DNA of 64,000 nt from Sipunculus nudus (GCA_026874595.1 CM049322.1:25641400-25705399), one strand, 5' to 3'. Positions 22,414 to 35,582 are shown, counted from the stretch's first letter. Notes: generated by a model from the letters alone, not told the origin. Numbers and translations: made by a program.

Positions 22414-24840
22414 GCGAACCTGTGAGCTTATGCGATGGCGCAGCGTCGTCCTTCCGCCATCCAGGGCTGGCTTTCCGCCGTCCATGGCTGTAAGTCAGAA
22501 ACTGTATGAGCTAGCAGCTCCAAATTACATGTAAGAATTTGTCACATGTGAAACTTGGTGGCCTGGAGCTTATTATTGGGTATCTGCATTAATTTAGATT
22601 TTATAGAGAAAAAGCTTAAAAACCTTTAAAAATCTTCTTCTCTGAAACTGTCCAGCCAAATTGTCCAATATTTCACAGAAATGATCTCTGGAACAATCTC
22701 TCTCAAGTTTGTTCGAATGGTTCCAGTTCAGAGATTTTTGGCCAAGTTACAGGAGGTTGAACTTAGTCATCTGTCCAAAAAAGCACACTAAAATTAAAAT
22801 CTCAGAAACGGCTAGAGCTATAATGACCAAATTTTTTACCAATGTTTGTCACATATGTTATATCTGATTTTGAGGTATTGGTGGCGCCACCTACATTGAT
22901 GTGTTTTTTACAAGCGAAAATGTAATTTTAAACTCTTCTAGCTTATACACTGATTTATGATGAAACTGTTCAGCTGATTGGTTTAAACTTTACAAGAATT
23001 ATTCTATGGTTGGGTTCTGCCAGTTTTATAAGAATATATTGGGTAAATACAGTTTTAAAAAAGCATTGTAGCCAATTGAAAAAGGCTTTCTGTATTTGAA
23101 AACAGATTTGACTTCATGCAGCCAAGTCAAGAGGTCACTCAGTACAAACAGGTGGGGTCCAGACATCACCATGGCAACTGACCTGGCCTGGCTCTGGGGG
23201 GGGGGGGGGTGTCTAGACAATGTGTCTAGATGTCTAGACACAGCATCTAGACGTCTGGATACAATGTTTAGATGCAGAATTCCCAGATTATTGGAACTAT
23301 ATCTTTCAACTGTTTGAAAAAACTTGGGTTGTATTTTAAGCAAATCGGGTTTATCATCAGCTCACATGTGAACTGCTGTGCCTTCATTTTTGGTTGACAT
23401 CTGACCTTTCCTTGCTGCCCCGTGTCCATTTGTGCGTCTGTTTCCACACATAAACCCACATATCTCGCAAACGGTTTGACCGATCAGGCTAAAAATTTTG
23501 CACAAATGTAGCCCTTTGATAGCTTTATAACATACACTAAAAATGGTGGCGCCACCTGCAACCATTTTTGCACAGCGTCCATTTGTTCATCTGCCTTGGG
23601 ATAATATTACTCATATCTCAGCAGTGGTTTGACTTATCCACCTGAAATTTTGCAGGTTTATACATCCTGGACAGCTTTCTTGATTTATGACAGGTGGGGC
23701 CACCTACATTCACATTTACACTGCAGACATCCAAGCTCATATCTAGGGAACCATTTGACTGATTGGGCAAAAAGTTTGCACGTGTATAGATCTCACATAG
23801 CTCTTCATCATAGGCAAAACTGGTGGCGCCATCTGCAACCACTTATGCACAGCATCCATCTGTTCATCTGCCTTGGGATAAAATCACTCATATCTCAGCA
23901 GTGGTTTGACTTATCCACCTGAAATTTTGCAGGTTTATACATCATGGACAGGTTTCTCGATTTTATGACAGGTGGCGCCACCTACATTCACATTTACTCT
24001 GCAGACATCCAAGCTCATATCTCAGGAACCATTTGACTGATAAGGCCAAAATTTTGCATGTGTATAGATCTCACATAGCTCTTCATCATACGCAAAACTG
24101 GTGGTGCCACCTGCAACCATTTATGCACAACATCCATCTGTTCATCTGCCTAGGGTTAAAATCACTCATATCTCAGCAGTGGTTTGACTTACCCACCTGA
24201 AATTTTGCAGGTATTTTACATCCTTGACAGCTTTCTCGATTTTATGACAGGTGTCGCCACCTACATTCACATTTACTCTGCAGACATCCAAGCTCTTATC
24301 TCAGGAACCGTTTGACCGATTAGGCCAAAATTTTGCATGTGTATAGATCTCACATAGCTCTTGGCGCCACCGGCAACTACTTATGCACAGCATCCATCTG
24401 TTGATCTGCCTTGGGATAAAATCACTCATATCTCGGCAGTGGTTTGACTTATCCACCTGAAATTTTGCAGGTTTATACATCCTGGACAATTTTCTCGATT
24501 TTATGACAGGTGGCACCACTTACATTCACGTTTAAGCTGCAGACATCCATGCTAATATGCAACACACCACGCTGTATTCCCCTTGCCACTTAATCCATGC
24601 CCACTTCACCCGTCCCACTCAGATTTCTGCGGATACACATAGTGGCTTGTCGACTACCCATATTCTGGTTTTAAAATGTCCTAGTCCGAAACTTGCAGGT
24701 CAGAAACGTCAATTTTGCTGAAATCATAATGACTAAGGTAGATATGCAGGACTTAGGAGGATCAATATTAAATTTTAAAAATAAACCTCCATTCATACTC
24801 CTAAACTTTGCACAGGTTCGCATTAGGCCTGTAGGCCTCG
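22414..24840 (+). mobile_element. E2: family E element, composite with B segment
   Basis: The head GCGAACCTGTGAGCTTATGC starts at 22414. The tail GCACAGGTTCGCATTAGGCC, then TGTAGGCC, ends CCTCG at 24840 (CTTG mutated). It is the uninterrupted counterpart of E1 and serves as the empty site for TIR1. It has a module ending GGTGGCGCCACC (22798-22893), a G14 run (23196-23209), a TCTAGA cluster, then the B segment. Confidence 0.78.
23355..24668 (+). repeat. Family B segment inside E2 (headless)
   Basis: Starts in the B interior (GCTCACATGTGAACTGCTGT) and carries about nine half-units with GGTGGCGCCACC variants. It ends at the B stem and CTGG (from CTAG) at 24665-24668. The join to the E tail is the same as in E1 and E4. 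Confidence 0.75.
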
Positions 24841-25040
24841 TTAAGTTCTTAGCATAAAAATAAAATCAGTACCTTAAATTTTGCCCAACTTTGACCATGG
24901 CGTGTTTTTTTTACTGTGAGTACTGTTAATTTAATTTTCACAGCATGTAAACATAAGTATTTAATTTGTGTAAATCTGAAATTTGAAAATAAAAGGTTGA
25001 AAATAGATTGTTATTGAATATTTTCTTGAGGCTCTATTGT
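24841..25040 (+). repeat. Long-type A interior, right of the E2 insertion; empty site for B1
   Basis: Continues the A-long fragment of 22336-22413 (CCTTAAATTTTGCCCAACTT, ACTGTGAGTACTGTTAATTT). It runs uninterrupted through GATTGTTATTGAATATTTTC, the site where B1 is inserted at 361/362 in the paralogous fragment. Confidence 0.65.
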
Positions 25041-25714
25041 GGTCACTTGCTTTGTCCAGATGCAGGGTGGCCACTCCAGGTCACTGGAAGTCAGCTATGG
25101 GAGGGTCCTTGATTTTTTTACAGTCACTGGGGGAGATCCCCTGCTGTGATAGGTGTACAGTTCTCATATCACCCCCCCCCCCCCCCCCCCCCCCAAGGCA
25201 CCCCTCGGTGAATATATAAATATACATTTGTATGCATGATGTGGTGTTATATGACAAGATTGAGATTTATGATGATGCAATTGAGAATTATGGATCAACT
25301 TTTATATTCAGATATATATGTTATATGGTGAGAGTTACCCTCCATTGTAAAGTGCTCTGTGGCCTACAGACTAGGCCAGAGCTGTATAACACTGAAGAAA
25401 AACAACATTGGAAATTCACAACAGTCTGTTTCATGGGATGAGACCTGATCTTCAGATGAATGTGATTAGAATGTTATATTGTATATATGTATAGAAATAT
25501 AAACTTAAAATAAAATGAGGATCTAATACAATCATGTGTTCATTATTTTCCAGCCTCAGCAGAATTGGAGATCAGGCTTTGTTTGCCCTGAATGTATATG
25601 CAGAAGTGTTGTTAGTCCCACCCCCCCCCCCACCCCCCTTGCTGCCATTGATTCCTTTGCACCTGTGCACTGGGACATTAGTTTTTATTGCAAATGTGTT
25701 AAATTTATTTAATT
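25041..25714. other. Low-repeat sequence with two poly-C tracts
   Basis: No gene recognised. A run of 23 C lies at 25172-25194, and a C-rich tract at 25618-25638. The rest is AT-rich. Confidence 0.45.
25172..25194. repeat. Poly-C tract (C23)
   Basis: This is the longest of about ten C or G homopolymer runs of 13 or more in an AT-rich window (others at 2294, 13546, 23196, 26702, 48322, 53829, 55929 and 62101). Length at such runs may be affected by sequencing error. Confidence 0.7.
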
Positions 25715-26787
25715 GTATCCCCAGACAAAGTTGGGATACTATGGTTTAAGCATGGTTGCGCCACCGCCGCTGCAAAGATTTCGTTTGGATGCAATAACTC
25801 AAAAAATATTTTATGGATCTTTACCATACTTGACATGTGCATAGATATGGGTGAGAGGACAAAGCCTATTGAAAATGGGGTCATGACCTTTACTAGGAGA
25901 TTGACCTTGACCTTGAATAGATCCATTTTAGGGGAAAATCACACAAATTCTTAAATGATGGGATGATGTATATATATATTGGGGTCATGACCTTTGCTTT
26001 GAGAGTGGCCTTGACCTTGAATATTGCCATATATGTTGAAAATCACACAAAATCAATAATATCTCGATAAAGGATGCATGGATTGGTCCAAAAATCAACT
26101 TGACTGAAGATCTTGGATAGTATTGTCTTGTACTGGAAACTGGTGGCGCCACCTGTTATTATTTTACTTGTTTTTGTGCTGTTTAATGCCCCCATCATTG
26201 CCACTTAACAGTACTGTGAGCATTATAAGTAAAAAACTAATGGACAGATTTCTTTCATATTATGCATATACATAGACATGGGTTATGGGATGATGTATGT
26301 ATTAATTGGGGTCATGACCTTTCTTATGAGTGGCCTTGACCTTGAATATTGCCATATATGGTGAAAATCACACAAAATCATTAATATCTCAATAAGGGAT
26401 GCATGGATTGGTCCAAAAATCAACTTGACCGAAGATCTTGTATAGTATTGACATGTACCGGAAACTGGTGGTGCCACCTGTTATTTATATCTTGTTTTCA
26501 TACCGTTTAATACCCCTACATTGCCACTTTACAGTACTGTGAGCATTACAAGTCAAAAACTAATGGACAGATTTCTTTCATATTGTGCATATACATAGAC
26601 ATGGGTTATGGGATGATGTATATTGAAATTTGGGTCATGACCTATTCTAAGAGAGTGACCTTTTCTATGTGAGTGGTCTGATATTAATAGCTGCTGAAGA
26701 TGGGGGGGGGGGGGGGGCCTATTCTTAAAGCGGGGGGATTAATTGTCTGGGGATACTATGGGACCTGCGGTGCCAAGAAATATCTAG
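25715..26787 (+). mobile_element. C1: family C element, short form
   Basis: The 5' end GTATCCCCAGACAAAGTTGG forms a hairpin with GGGATAC. Near the 3' end TGTCTGGGGATAC (26743-26755) is a perfect 13-bp inverted copy of the terminus. The stem GACC/GGTGCC region and AAGAAATAT lead to CTAG at 26784-26787. Two interior modules end in GGTGGCGCCACC or GGTGGTGCCACC. TGACCTTGACCT (DR0) pairs are present. It lacks the long AGGTCA array of C2-C4. A G16 run precedes the tail. Confidence 0.8.
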
Positions 26788-26923
26788 TTATAAAAAAACA
26801 CTTGGAAGCTAATTTCTCAGGAACCATTGGGTAGATTATCCCAAAACTTACTATGATCATTGGAACTGATGGTCTGTACCTCCTGCACAAGGTTGGTGGT
26901 GCCACCTACAATATCTGATTTTT
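26788..26923 (+). repeat. Fragment resembling family F interior
   Basis: AAAAACACTTGGAAGCTAAT and TTCTCAGGAACCATT resemble the last 45 bases of the window, which lie in F1 (AAAAACACTTAGATGCTCAT). It ends with a module terminating at GGTGGTGCCACC. Confidence 0.45.
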
Positions 26924-27057
26924 AGCTCAGCTGACTATAAGTCATCAGGGCTATAGTCGTGGTCCATTGTCCGTCCTCCGTCTGTCCATCTGTCCGTAGA
27001 TGTGGCATGTTTTGGAACCATGAGACCTAGGAATCCAAAATTAGCATGATTTTTTTT
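26924..27057 (+). mobile_element. Long-type A head fragment
   Basis: AGCTCAGCTGACTATAAGTC followed by a TCCGTCCTCCGTCTGTCC tract and GACCTAGGAATCCAAAATTA, then diverges near 27057. Bases 27058-27278 after it are unassigned. No tail found. Confidence 0.6.
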
Positions 27058-28887
27058 CAGTGCTCAGAAACGCTTGTGTTTCCACAATCATGGAAAAGGC
27101 CCTTACACATTCCCCACCAAATGAAATGGAATGTGATCCATTCATATTTTTGCTGAAAATGGAGTATAAATTATAGCAAATTACGCAGAGCAGAATCTAA
27201 TTTTATAGTGGAGACAAGCCTGAATATGTCAAAATAAGACAAAAAAATATAACAAACAAAACAAGAACTTATTTTTTTAGCTCAGTGACTGTAAGTCATC
27301 TGAGCTATAGTCGTGGTCCATTGTCCATCGTCCGTCTGTCTGTAGATGTGGCACGTTTTGAAACCATATGACCTAGGAATCCAAAATTCGGCATAATGTT
27401 AGATGTCCCCAAGATCTCCTACCAAGCTGAAACTGGGTCTTTGCGACTTCGTTCCTCTGAGAAATTAAGGAAAAACCTCAATTTTTAGCAAACCTGTGAG
27501 CTTATGCAGTGGTGCGGCGTTGTGCGTTGTACGTCGTGCGTTGTGCATCATCTGTATGTTAGCCATAGCTATCTCAAAAACAGCAGAAGCTAGCATCACC
27601 AAATATTTTGCAAATAATCAGTCATCCATAAAACTGTCGGATTTTGTTAATTTTTTTCTAACTGCATTTTCTTAGATTTTATAGGGAAAAAGCTGAAAAA
27701 GCTTTAAAAATCTTCTTCTCCGAAACTGTCCAGCCAAATTGTCCAATATTTCACAGAAATGATCCCTGGAACAATCTTTCTCAAGTTTGTTCGAATGGTT
27801 TCAGTTCAGGGATTTTTGGCCGAGTTACAGGAGGTTGAACTTTGTTAACTGTGCAAAAAAGCATATTAAAATTTAAATCTCAGAAACGGCTGGAGCTATC
27901 ATAACCAAATTTTATGCCGATGTTGGTCACATAGGTCATATCTGAAATTGAGGTATTGGTGGCACCACCTGCATCAGCCCTTTTTGTACGGGGTCATCAG
28001 TGCCTGTATCACACTGAGGGCTACAAAAAACTTCTTCTCTGAAACCATATGGCAAAAATGTTTAATATCACACAGAAATAATCCTAGGGTAGTGCTTTCT
28101 GAAGTTTGTTCAAATGGTCTCTTTTCAGTGACTTTGGGGTAAGTTAGGGGAAGCTGAATTTAGTCATATGCCATAACAGCCCATTTTAGCTCAGTGGCTA
28201 CAAAGATCTTCTTCTCAAAAACCACCTGGCCAAATTCTTAAATCTCACACATTAATTATCCTCAGATGTTGATAATTCAAGTTTGTTCAAATGGTTTTGG
28301 TTCAGTGCTTTTTGGCTGAGTTATGGGAAGCTGAACTTAACCAGTTTGCTGTATCTTCCTATATGAGTTATAAACCTGCAAAACGTTTTTTGACTGATGC
28401 CACTGAAGCCAGTTTGTTAAATATTTTATGAGAATAATCCCTCTTTTAATAATTGTCATTAATGGTTCCCGATGAATGATTTTTGGCTCAATTATGGAGA
28501 TTGAATTGAGTCATTTTACCATATATGTTAGCTGTGTTATGCTGTTACATCTGGCCTGGCACCAGTTTATCAGCTTCTATTACATCATGCCACTAGACAT
28601 TTAGATTTCAGGTTATCTTTGGTTAATATTGACAAGAAAGTTTTTTTAAAAGCTTTTAAAAAATTTAAATTTATGATTTAAATTATTCATCATACCAGGC
28701 AATGTTACAATCATGAATGTTCAGCTCTGTGGCTATATAAAGACAACCTGTATGTGGATTATAAATAAATGGTATCCCTACTCAACTTAATTCAAGAATT
28801 TGTCATCAATGAGATATATCTGTATTTTAATTTTGCATTCAGTATGCATCCATAATAATTTTACATATATTCCTGATTTCTTTTTTT

Positions 28888-29725
28888 TATGCCCCTGCCA
28901 CAAAGTGGCCGGGGCATATAGTTTTACCCATGTCCGTCATTCCGTCGTTCCGTCATTCCGAAATCAAACAGTTGTACAGACTTTTTTTTCGCAATGCCTG
29001 CAGATATTGGCCTGATTTTTGGTGTGTGGGCAGATAATGACCAGTTACGGATTGAGTTCGCATTTCGTCCCGGTTGACCTACTTTTGACCGTTTTACGGC
29101 TCCTAAACTAAGAAAATTTCATGAAAAATAAAAATTTTCATGACAAATACACATGTACAGACTTTTTTTGCAATATCTGCAGATATTGGCCTGATTTTTG
29201 GTGTGTGGGCAGATAATGACCAGTTACAGATCGAGTTTGCGTTTCGTCCCAGTTGACCTACTTTTGACCGTTTTATGGCTCCTGAACATAGAAAATTTCA
29301 TGAAAAAATATAAATTTTAATGACAAATACACATGTACAGACTTTTTTTCGCAATATCTGCAGATATTGGCCTGATTTTTGGTGTGTGGGCAGATAATGA
29401 ACAGTTACAGATCAAGTTCACGTTTGGTCCCAGTTGACCTACTTTTGACCGTTTGATGGTGCTCTAACAGAAAATTTCATGAAAAAATATAAATTTTAAT
29501 GACAAATACACATGTACAGACTTTTTTTGCAATATCTGCAGATATTGGCCTGATTTTTGGTGTGTGGGCAGATAATGACCAGTTACAGATAGAGTTCGCG
29601 TTTCGTCCCAGTTGACTTACTTTTGACCATACGACACCTCCTGAACTTAAAAAAATTTTCAAAATTTAACAAAGGTTTCTTATTTGCCCCAGGCGGGGTC
29701 ATTCGTGTCGTTCCGACACATCTAG
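28888..29725 (+). mobile_element. D1: complete family D element, four ~180-bp units
   Basis: The 5' hairpin is TATGCCCCTGCCAC/GTGGCCGGGGCATA. A CCGTCATTCCGTCGTTCCG tract follows. The 3' end has GGCGGGGTCAT (degenerate inverted terminus), the stem GTGTCG/CGACAC and then ATCTAG ending at 29725. It lies in a T-run within E5; E4 at ~38.64 kb lacks it. Interior units start near 28973, 29154, 29334 and 29514. Confidence 0.8.
29075..29091 (-). promoter_or_regulatory. DR5-like half-site pair in the D unit
   Basis: TGACCT-ACTTT-TGACCG; on the minus strand CGGTCA-AAAGT-AGGTCA. It is a direct repeat with five-base spacing and one mismatch. It recurs in most 180-bp units of D1 and D2. DR5 is the classic RAR/RXR spacing; any binding here is inference. 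Confidence 0.35.
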
Positions 29726-30591
29726 TTTATAAAAAGTCAGCTGAAAAGCATTTTGTATTGGGAAAATAAATTTCAAGTTATTTCAAGTAGGGACCAATTT
29801 TGTGAACAGATGGCAGCACTTGGTTTACCATTGCCAGATTGCCAGTGCCTTGATGTTGGCCATTAGGCAAGATGATGTCAGCTCTATAAATAGTTTTGGC
29901 ACAGTGCCAGGATTGGAAGAAGTGCAGCCAGGTATAGATCAGTGTTCACTCAGTGCAGTAGCTGCATTCTATTTATAGCTTTGGAAGACTGCTCACTTCA
30001 ACATATTTGGCACCAAAGTTCAGCCTGAATCTATTTATAGCTTTGGCAGACTGCCTACTGTGTCAGATTATCCAACAGGTCAAAGAGTTCACTCAGTGCA
30101 GCCAGGTACAGGTCAAAAGTTCACTCAGTCTAGCCAGGTGCAGGTCAAGAGTTCACTAAGTGCAGTAGATTGAGGCAGCAATTTGTCACAGGTCACTCGG
30201 GGGCAGCTGCCTTACTCACCTAAGCCTTGTCAGCCCAGTGCATCAAACTCTTGGGAAGTTTGATGTATTGGACTGATATTTTGACCTGTCCATGCGTCTT
30301 TGATGGTATTCTCTTTTACAAGACAGGTGGTGCCACTTACATTGACTTTTGCAGTGTATGCTCCTGCTTATTTCTACAGAGGAATTTGATACATCAGCCT
30401 AAAATTGGGCATGTTTATACATATCGGGTAGCCTTATAGTGTACAAGACTGGTGGTGCCACCTACAATAATTTTTGCACAGTGTATGTCCCTGCTTATTT
30501 TACAGGAGCGGTTTGACATATCAGACTGACATTGGGCATATTTATATATCTCTAATTGTATATAAGACTTGTTGTGCCAGCTACAATCATT

Positions 30592-30713
30592 GTATCTGCC
30601 TAAACAGAGTTTTGTGGATACCGGTACTATGTTTTCAGTCGGATGCCGACGCTGCTGCCATCGCCGCATAGGTTTCAGGAGAACTCCTCCATAACCACTG
30701 GGCAGAATTTTTT
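30592..30713 (+). repeat. B head fragment inside E5
   Basis: GTATCTGCCTAAACAGAGTT and TTGTGGATACC are a slightly mutated B 5' hairpin, followed by the GCCGACGCTGCTGCC-rich tract. It is cut at GGGCAGAATTTT, where E4 starts. The E4 copy of this B segment continues past that point. Confidence 0.7.
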
Positions 30714-33700
30714 AGCGAACCTGTGAGCTTATGCGATGGTGCGGCGGCGTCCCTCGTGTGTCGTGCGTTGTACCTCGTTCGTCGTCTGTACATTAACCAT
30801 AGATTTCTCAAAAACGGCAGGAGCTAGCATCACCAAATTTTTTGCAAATAATCAGTCATCCAAAAAACTATATCGGATTTTGTTTATTTTTTTTCTAACT
30901 CCATTTTCTTAGATTTTATAGGGAAAAAGCTAAAAGAGCTTTAAAAACCTTCTTCTCCGAAACTGTCCAGCCAAATTGTCCAATATTTCACAGAAATGAT
31001 CCCTGGAACAATCTTCCTCAAATTTGTTCGAATTGTTCCAGTTTGGCAATTTTTGGCCGAGTTACAGGGGGTTGAACTTTGTTAACTGTGCAAAAAGCAT
31101 ATTAAAATTTAAATCTCAGAAACTACTGGAGCTATCATCACCAAATTTTATGCCAATGTTGGTCACATAGGTCATATCTGAAATTGAGGTATTGGTGGCG
31201 CCACCTGCATCGGCCTTTTTTGTACGGGGTCATTAGTGCCTGTATCACACTGAGGGCTACAAAAAACTTCTTCTCTGAAACCATATGGCCAAAATGTTTA
31301 ATATCGCACAGAAATGATCCTAGGGTAGTGCTTTCTGAAGTTTGTTCAAATGGTCTCTTTTCAGTGACTTTTGGGTAAGTTATGGGAAGCTGAATTTAGT
31401 CATATGCCATAACAGCCCATTTTAGCTCAGTGGCTACAAAGATCTTCTTCTCAAAAACCACTGGGCCAAATTCTTAAATCTCACACATTAATTATCCTCA
31501 GATGTTGATAATTCAAGTTTGTTCAAATAGTTTTGGTTCAGTGCATTTTGGCTGAGTTACGGGAAGCTGAACTTAGCCAGTTTGCTGTATCTTCCTATAT
31601 GATGTCTAGTGTTTTTCGACTGATGCCACTGAAGCCAATTTGTTAAATATTTTACAAGAATAATCCCTACAATAATTCTTATAATAATTGTCATTAATGG
31701 ATTCCACATGAATGATTTTTGGCTGAATTATGGAGATTGAATTGAGTCATTTTACCATATATGTTAGCTGTGTGATGCTGTTACATCTAGCTTGGCACCA
31801 GTTTATCAGTATCTATTACATCATGCCACTAGACATTTAGATTTCAGGTTATATTTGGTTAATATTGACAAGAAAGTTTTTAGCTCAGCTGACTTTCAGT
31901 CATGCTGGGCTATAGCGATGGGTCTTTGTCCGGCGTCCTTCCGTCTGTCCGTCCGGCCGGCCGGCCGGCCGTCCGACCGTTAGCAGGGCACAAATCGTAA
32001 CCGTAGGGGCTAGGGCCATGAACCCTATGAAGTCTTACAGGTTCTAAAAAGATCTCCTTGCAAACCTGAAATTAGGTCACTGTGACCTATATTCTCAAAG
32101 TTATGGGGTGTGTTTGCACCCCCCAGAAATAATTCTTTTAGCCAAAATTTTCATCCAAAACCTTCCATCTTTCACATACAGCTCACCTACCAACAGGGGA
32201 AGAACCATAATTATTTTGAGGTCACAAGGTCAAAGGTCAAGATCATAGAACCAACTTCTTTGAAAAACCTCAGGATGCATTTTAAGCCAAACCTTTCATC
32301 CCAATTCTTTGATCTTTCACATATAGCTCACCTACTAAGTGGGAGAAGAATCCTATAGATGTTGAGGTCACAAGGTCAATGGTCAGGGTCACAGGATCCA
32401 CTTCTTTGAAAAGGTTGTGGACACATTTCAAGCTAGACCTTTCATTCCAAACCTTTCAGCACTGATATCGCTTCTCTGCCAACAGGGGAAAAGACCTGTT
32501 GATTTTGAAGTCAAAGGTCAAGTTCACAGCACCCTCTTCTTGCATGGAGTCATTTTAAGGCAAACTTTTCAATCTATACTTTCCATCTGTCATATATGGC
32601 TTGCCTACCAATAGGAGAAGAAGCCTATTGAAGTTCAGTTCAAAAGGTCACAGGTCAAGGTCACAATATTGTTCTAAATGCTTGTGAACATATTTGAAGT
32701 GAAACTGTTCAACCCAAACCTTCAGTCTTTCACATATGCCACATCTATGCATCACTGAATTTGATTCAAACTTCATATTTATGGGTCTTTTTGCATGAAG
32801 AAATAACTAATTGATTTTGAGGTCAGCTGGTCAGGAGGTTAAAGGTTGCAGGTCTAAGTTATTCACTCATTGGTTGCCAAGTAATTACACCCGGCCAGAT
32901 GTAAGTGGTAAGTAGTTACCCATCATTTAGAAAGAATCCAGTTGATATGTGGGGAAAAGGCCAAGGTCATAGGTCAGGGATGTTCACAATAACTTATTTT
33001 GTAGACCATCTCTATTTTTCTTGTTTTCTTGTATATATAACCATGGCACTCACAACTGGTACATCTCACTATGTGCCCATAATTGTCAGTGACACTTGTG
33101 ATATATGACTCCCTTTTGTATCAGCTCATGGAGTGATAAGGATATATCATTAGTGCATAACAAAAACACTGTTGCCGGAATGCTTTAGCCAGGCATTAAG
33201 ACTATGAGAGTTAAGTGTTAAGGTTTAGCTACTGATTTATAAGATGATGGGAACATTTTGCAGTTTATATCATGGAATCATAGCAATAAACTTAGTTTTC
33301 TAGATATCTGAATATTATTATAAAAATCATCAGATATACCAGCAAGTGTTTGTTCTGTTAATATGTGGGTCTTTACCTGGATTTAGGATGGCTTTATTTG
33401 ATTCCAAGACTCTTAGTGATGCTTTCTGCATTTCTTTTCTTTTAGGTTTTGCAGTTTACCTACCCTGCTGACCCCATTGAATAGCAAGCTGATAATTAAA
33501 ACAAATTGGACTTGCACTTTTTACATTTGCATGTTCATTAATCTGATATGAGAGCTCTCCAACCTGATCATGCCTTTTGAATTGTTTTGGACATTCATAA
33601 CTGTTACATTCTTTGAAGCAATTGCTACAAGTTTAGTGTCTTATTGGAGGATGTGTGATATCAAATGTCAGACTTGTCAGAAAACCATTATGTCTGCCAG

Positions 33701-34165
33701 GTAGCCATTTTAGAAATCCTTTTGCCAGGGCAGTCTCTATGATTTTTTTATGATGTTTGGTCCCTTTTAGAGGATGTTTGTTGTTCAATTTCCGACCTGT
33801 CAGAAATCAAATATGGCCACCAGGAAACCATCTTTAAATTCCTTTAGAACATATTTTCTCAAGAACTATTAAAGTGAATGCAGTGGGATGTATATTAATG
33901 TTATCTTGCATTGGGTCAAAGATTTCTTAATAAATATGACCATAATTTATGAAAGCTCAGTACAGTTGGCTTGTATTGAATAAAAATTAATATGGAAGTA
34001 CCCGTTTCACAATAATTCTTGCATGGATTTCCTTGATCTTTTGCTATATTTTGATCTTAAATGTGGCCTGTGTGGTATTCCTTTTGAGACTGACAGGTAT
34101 TGAGCAAGCTGTGGGATTAGTTCCTGATAGATCAACAACCATACATTTTGCCTCAGACCATCATT

Positions 34166-35582
34166 GTATCCCCAGACAAAGCCGGGATACTATGGTTTCA
34201 TGACGGTCCTGCCGCCGCCGCAGAAAAACCTTGTGAGTGGGATAACTCAAAAAATATTTCACTGATTTTTTTCAAACTTTACATTTGTATAGATATAGGT
34301 AAGGGGACGAAGCCTATTTAAAATGGTTATGACCTATGCTAGGAGAATGACCTTGACCTTGAATAGGTCCATTATTGCTGAAAATAACACAAATTCTTAA
34401 ATATCTCAAGTAAGCTTGCATGGACTGGTCTAAAAATTAAGGTGACCGAAGATCTTGGATAGCCTTGTGATAAACTAGAAACTGGTGGCGCCACCAATTA
34501 TCCTTTTCTTGTTTTTATGCCTTTTAATACCCCCATAATTGCCACTTGACAGTACTGTAAGCATTATAAGTCAAAAACTAATGGACAGATTTCTTTCATA
34601 TTATGCACATGTAGAGAGATGGGCTATGGGATGAGGTCTGTTTACATTTGGGTCATGACCTTTACCATGAGAGTAGCCTTGACCTTTAATGTGTCCATAT
34701 TTGGTGAAAATCACACACCTCTTATGATATCTCCAGTGTTGATAGCCATATGGATTTCAAACGTGACTTATGTATGGCCCACTACTAAAGTAAGAACCCT
34801 ATAGGTTCTTGGGTCATGAGGTCTAAGGTCAAGGTCACTGGACTTGCATCTTACAAGATACTGTGGATGCATTTTAAGCCAAACTTTCAAGGTCTTCCAT
34901 CTTGAATATATAGCTCACTTGCCAATAGTGGATGATCCATTTCAGTTTTGGGGTCACAAGAACAAAGGTCAAGGCCACAGGAGCTATATGTCCAACAATT
35001 AGTTTCTGGATGATAATTCCTGCTTTTATTGATGTATTGATTTCAAACTTGACTTATATATGTCCCATTGAAAAAGCAAGACCCGAATTGATTTTGGGGT
35101 CATGAGGTCAAAGGTCAAGGTCACAGGACACATCTTTAAAAAGATAGTGGATGCATTTTCAGCCAAACATTTTATCTCAGGCCTTTCATCTTGCACATAA
35201 AGTTCACCTGCCAATAGAGGAAGACCCCTATCAATTTTGAGGTCACAAGGTCAAAGGTGAAGGTCACAGGAGCCATCTGCCCAAAAATTAGTTTCTGGAT
35301 GATAATTCCTGCTTTTATTGATGTATGGATTTCAAACTTGACTTGTATATGACCCATTGGAAAAGCAAGACCCGAATTGATTTTGGGGTCATGAGGTCAG
35401 AGGTCAAGGTCACAGGACACATCTTTAAAAAGATTGTGGATGCATTTTCAGCCAAACAATTCATCTCGGATCTTTCATCTTGCACATATAGATCACCTGC
35501 CAAGAGTGGAAGACCCCTATCAATTTTGAGGTCACAAGGTCAAAGGTAAAGGTCACAGGAGCCATCTGTCCAAAAATTAGTT
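34166..35582 (+). mobile_element. C2: family C element, head and interior, no own tail
   Basis: The head GTATCCCCAGACAAAGCCGG folds with GGGATAC. GCC repeats and a module ending CTGGTGGCGCCACC (~34.49 kb) follow, then two AGGTCA units. A second C head begins at 35583 and only one C tail follows. The left flank matches A-med 1 at ~20.62 kb, which lacks the insertion. Confidence 0.75.
35105..35123 (+). promoter_or_regulatory. Triple AGGTCA: DR1 plus DR0
   Basis: AGGTCA-A-AGGTCA-AGGTCA. The first pair has one-base spacing, the second none. TCAAGGTCA inside it is the extended half-site used by ERR and NR5A monomers in established work. Equal or near-equal copies recur roughly every 150-300 bp in C2, C3, C4 and the A-med elements. 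Confidence 0.45.

Larger units (their letters stand above)
27487..30713 (+). mobile_element. E5: family E element, 5' part only
   Basis: The head AGCAAACCTGTGAGCTTATG is followed by a GCG/GTGCG-rich tract. It is interrupted by D1 (28888-29725). It ends inside a B segment (30592-30713) where E4 begins. E5 and E4 are long E variants that match each other for over 2 kb. E5 is the empty site for A-med 2, and E4 is the empty site for D1. Confidence 0.7.
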
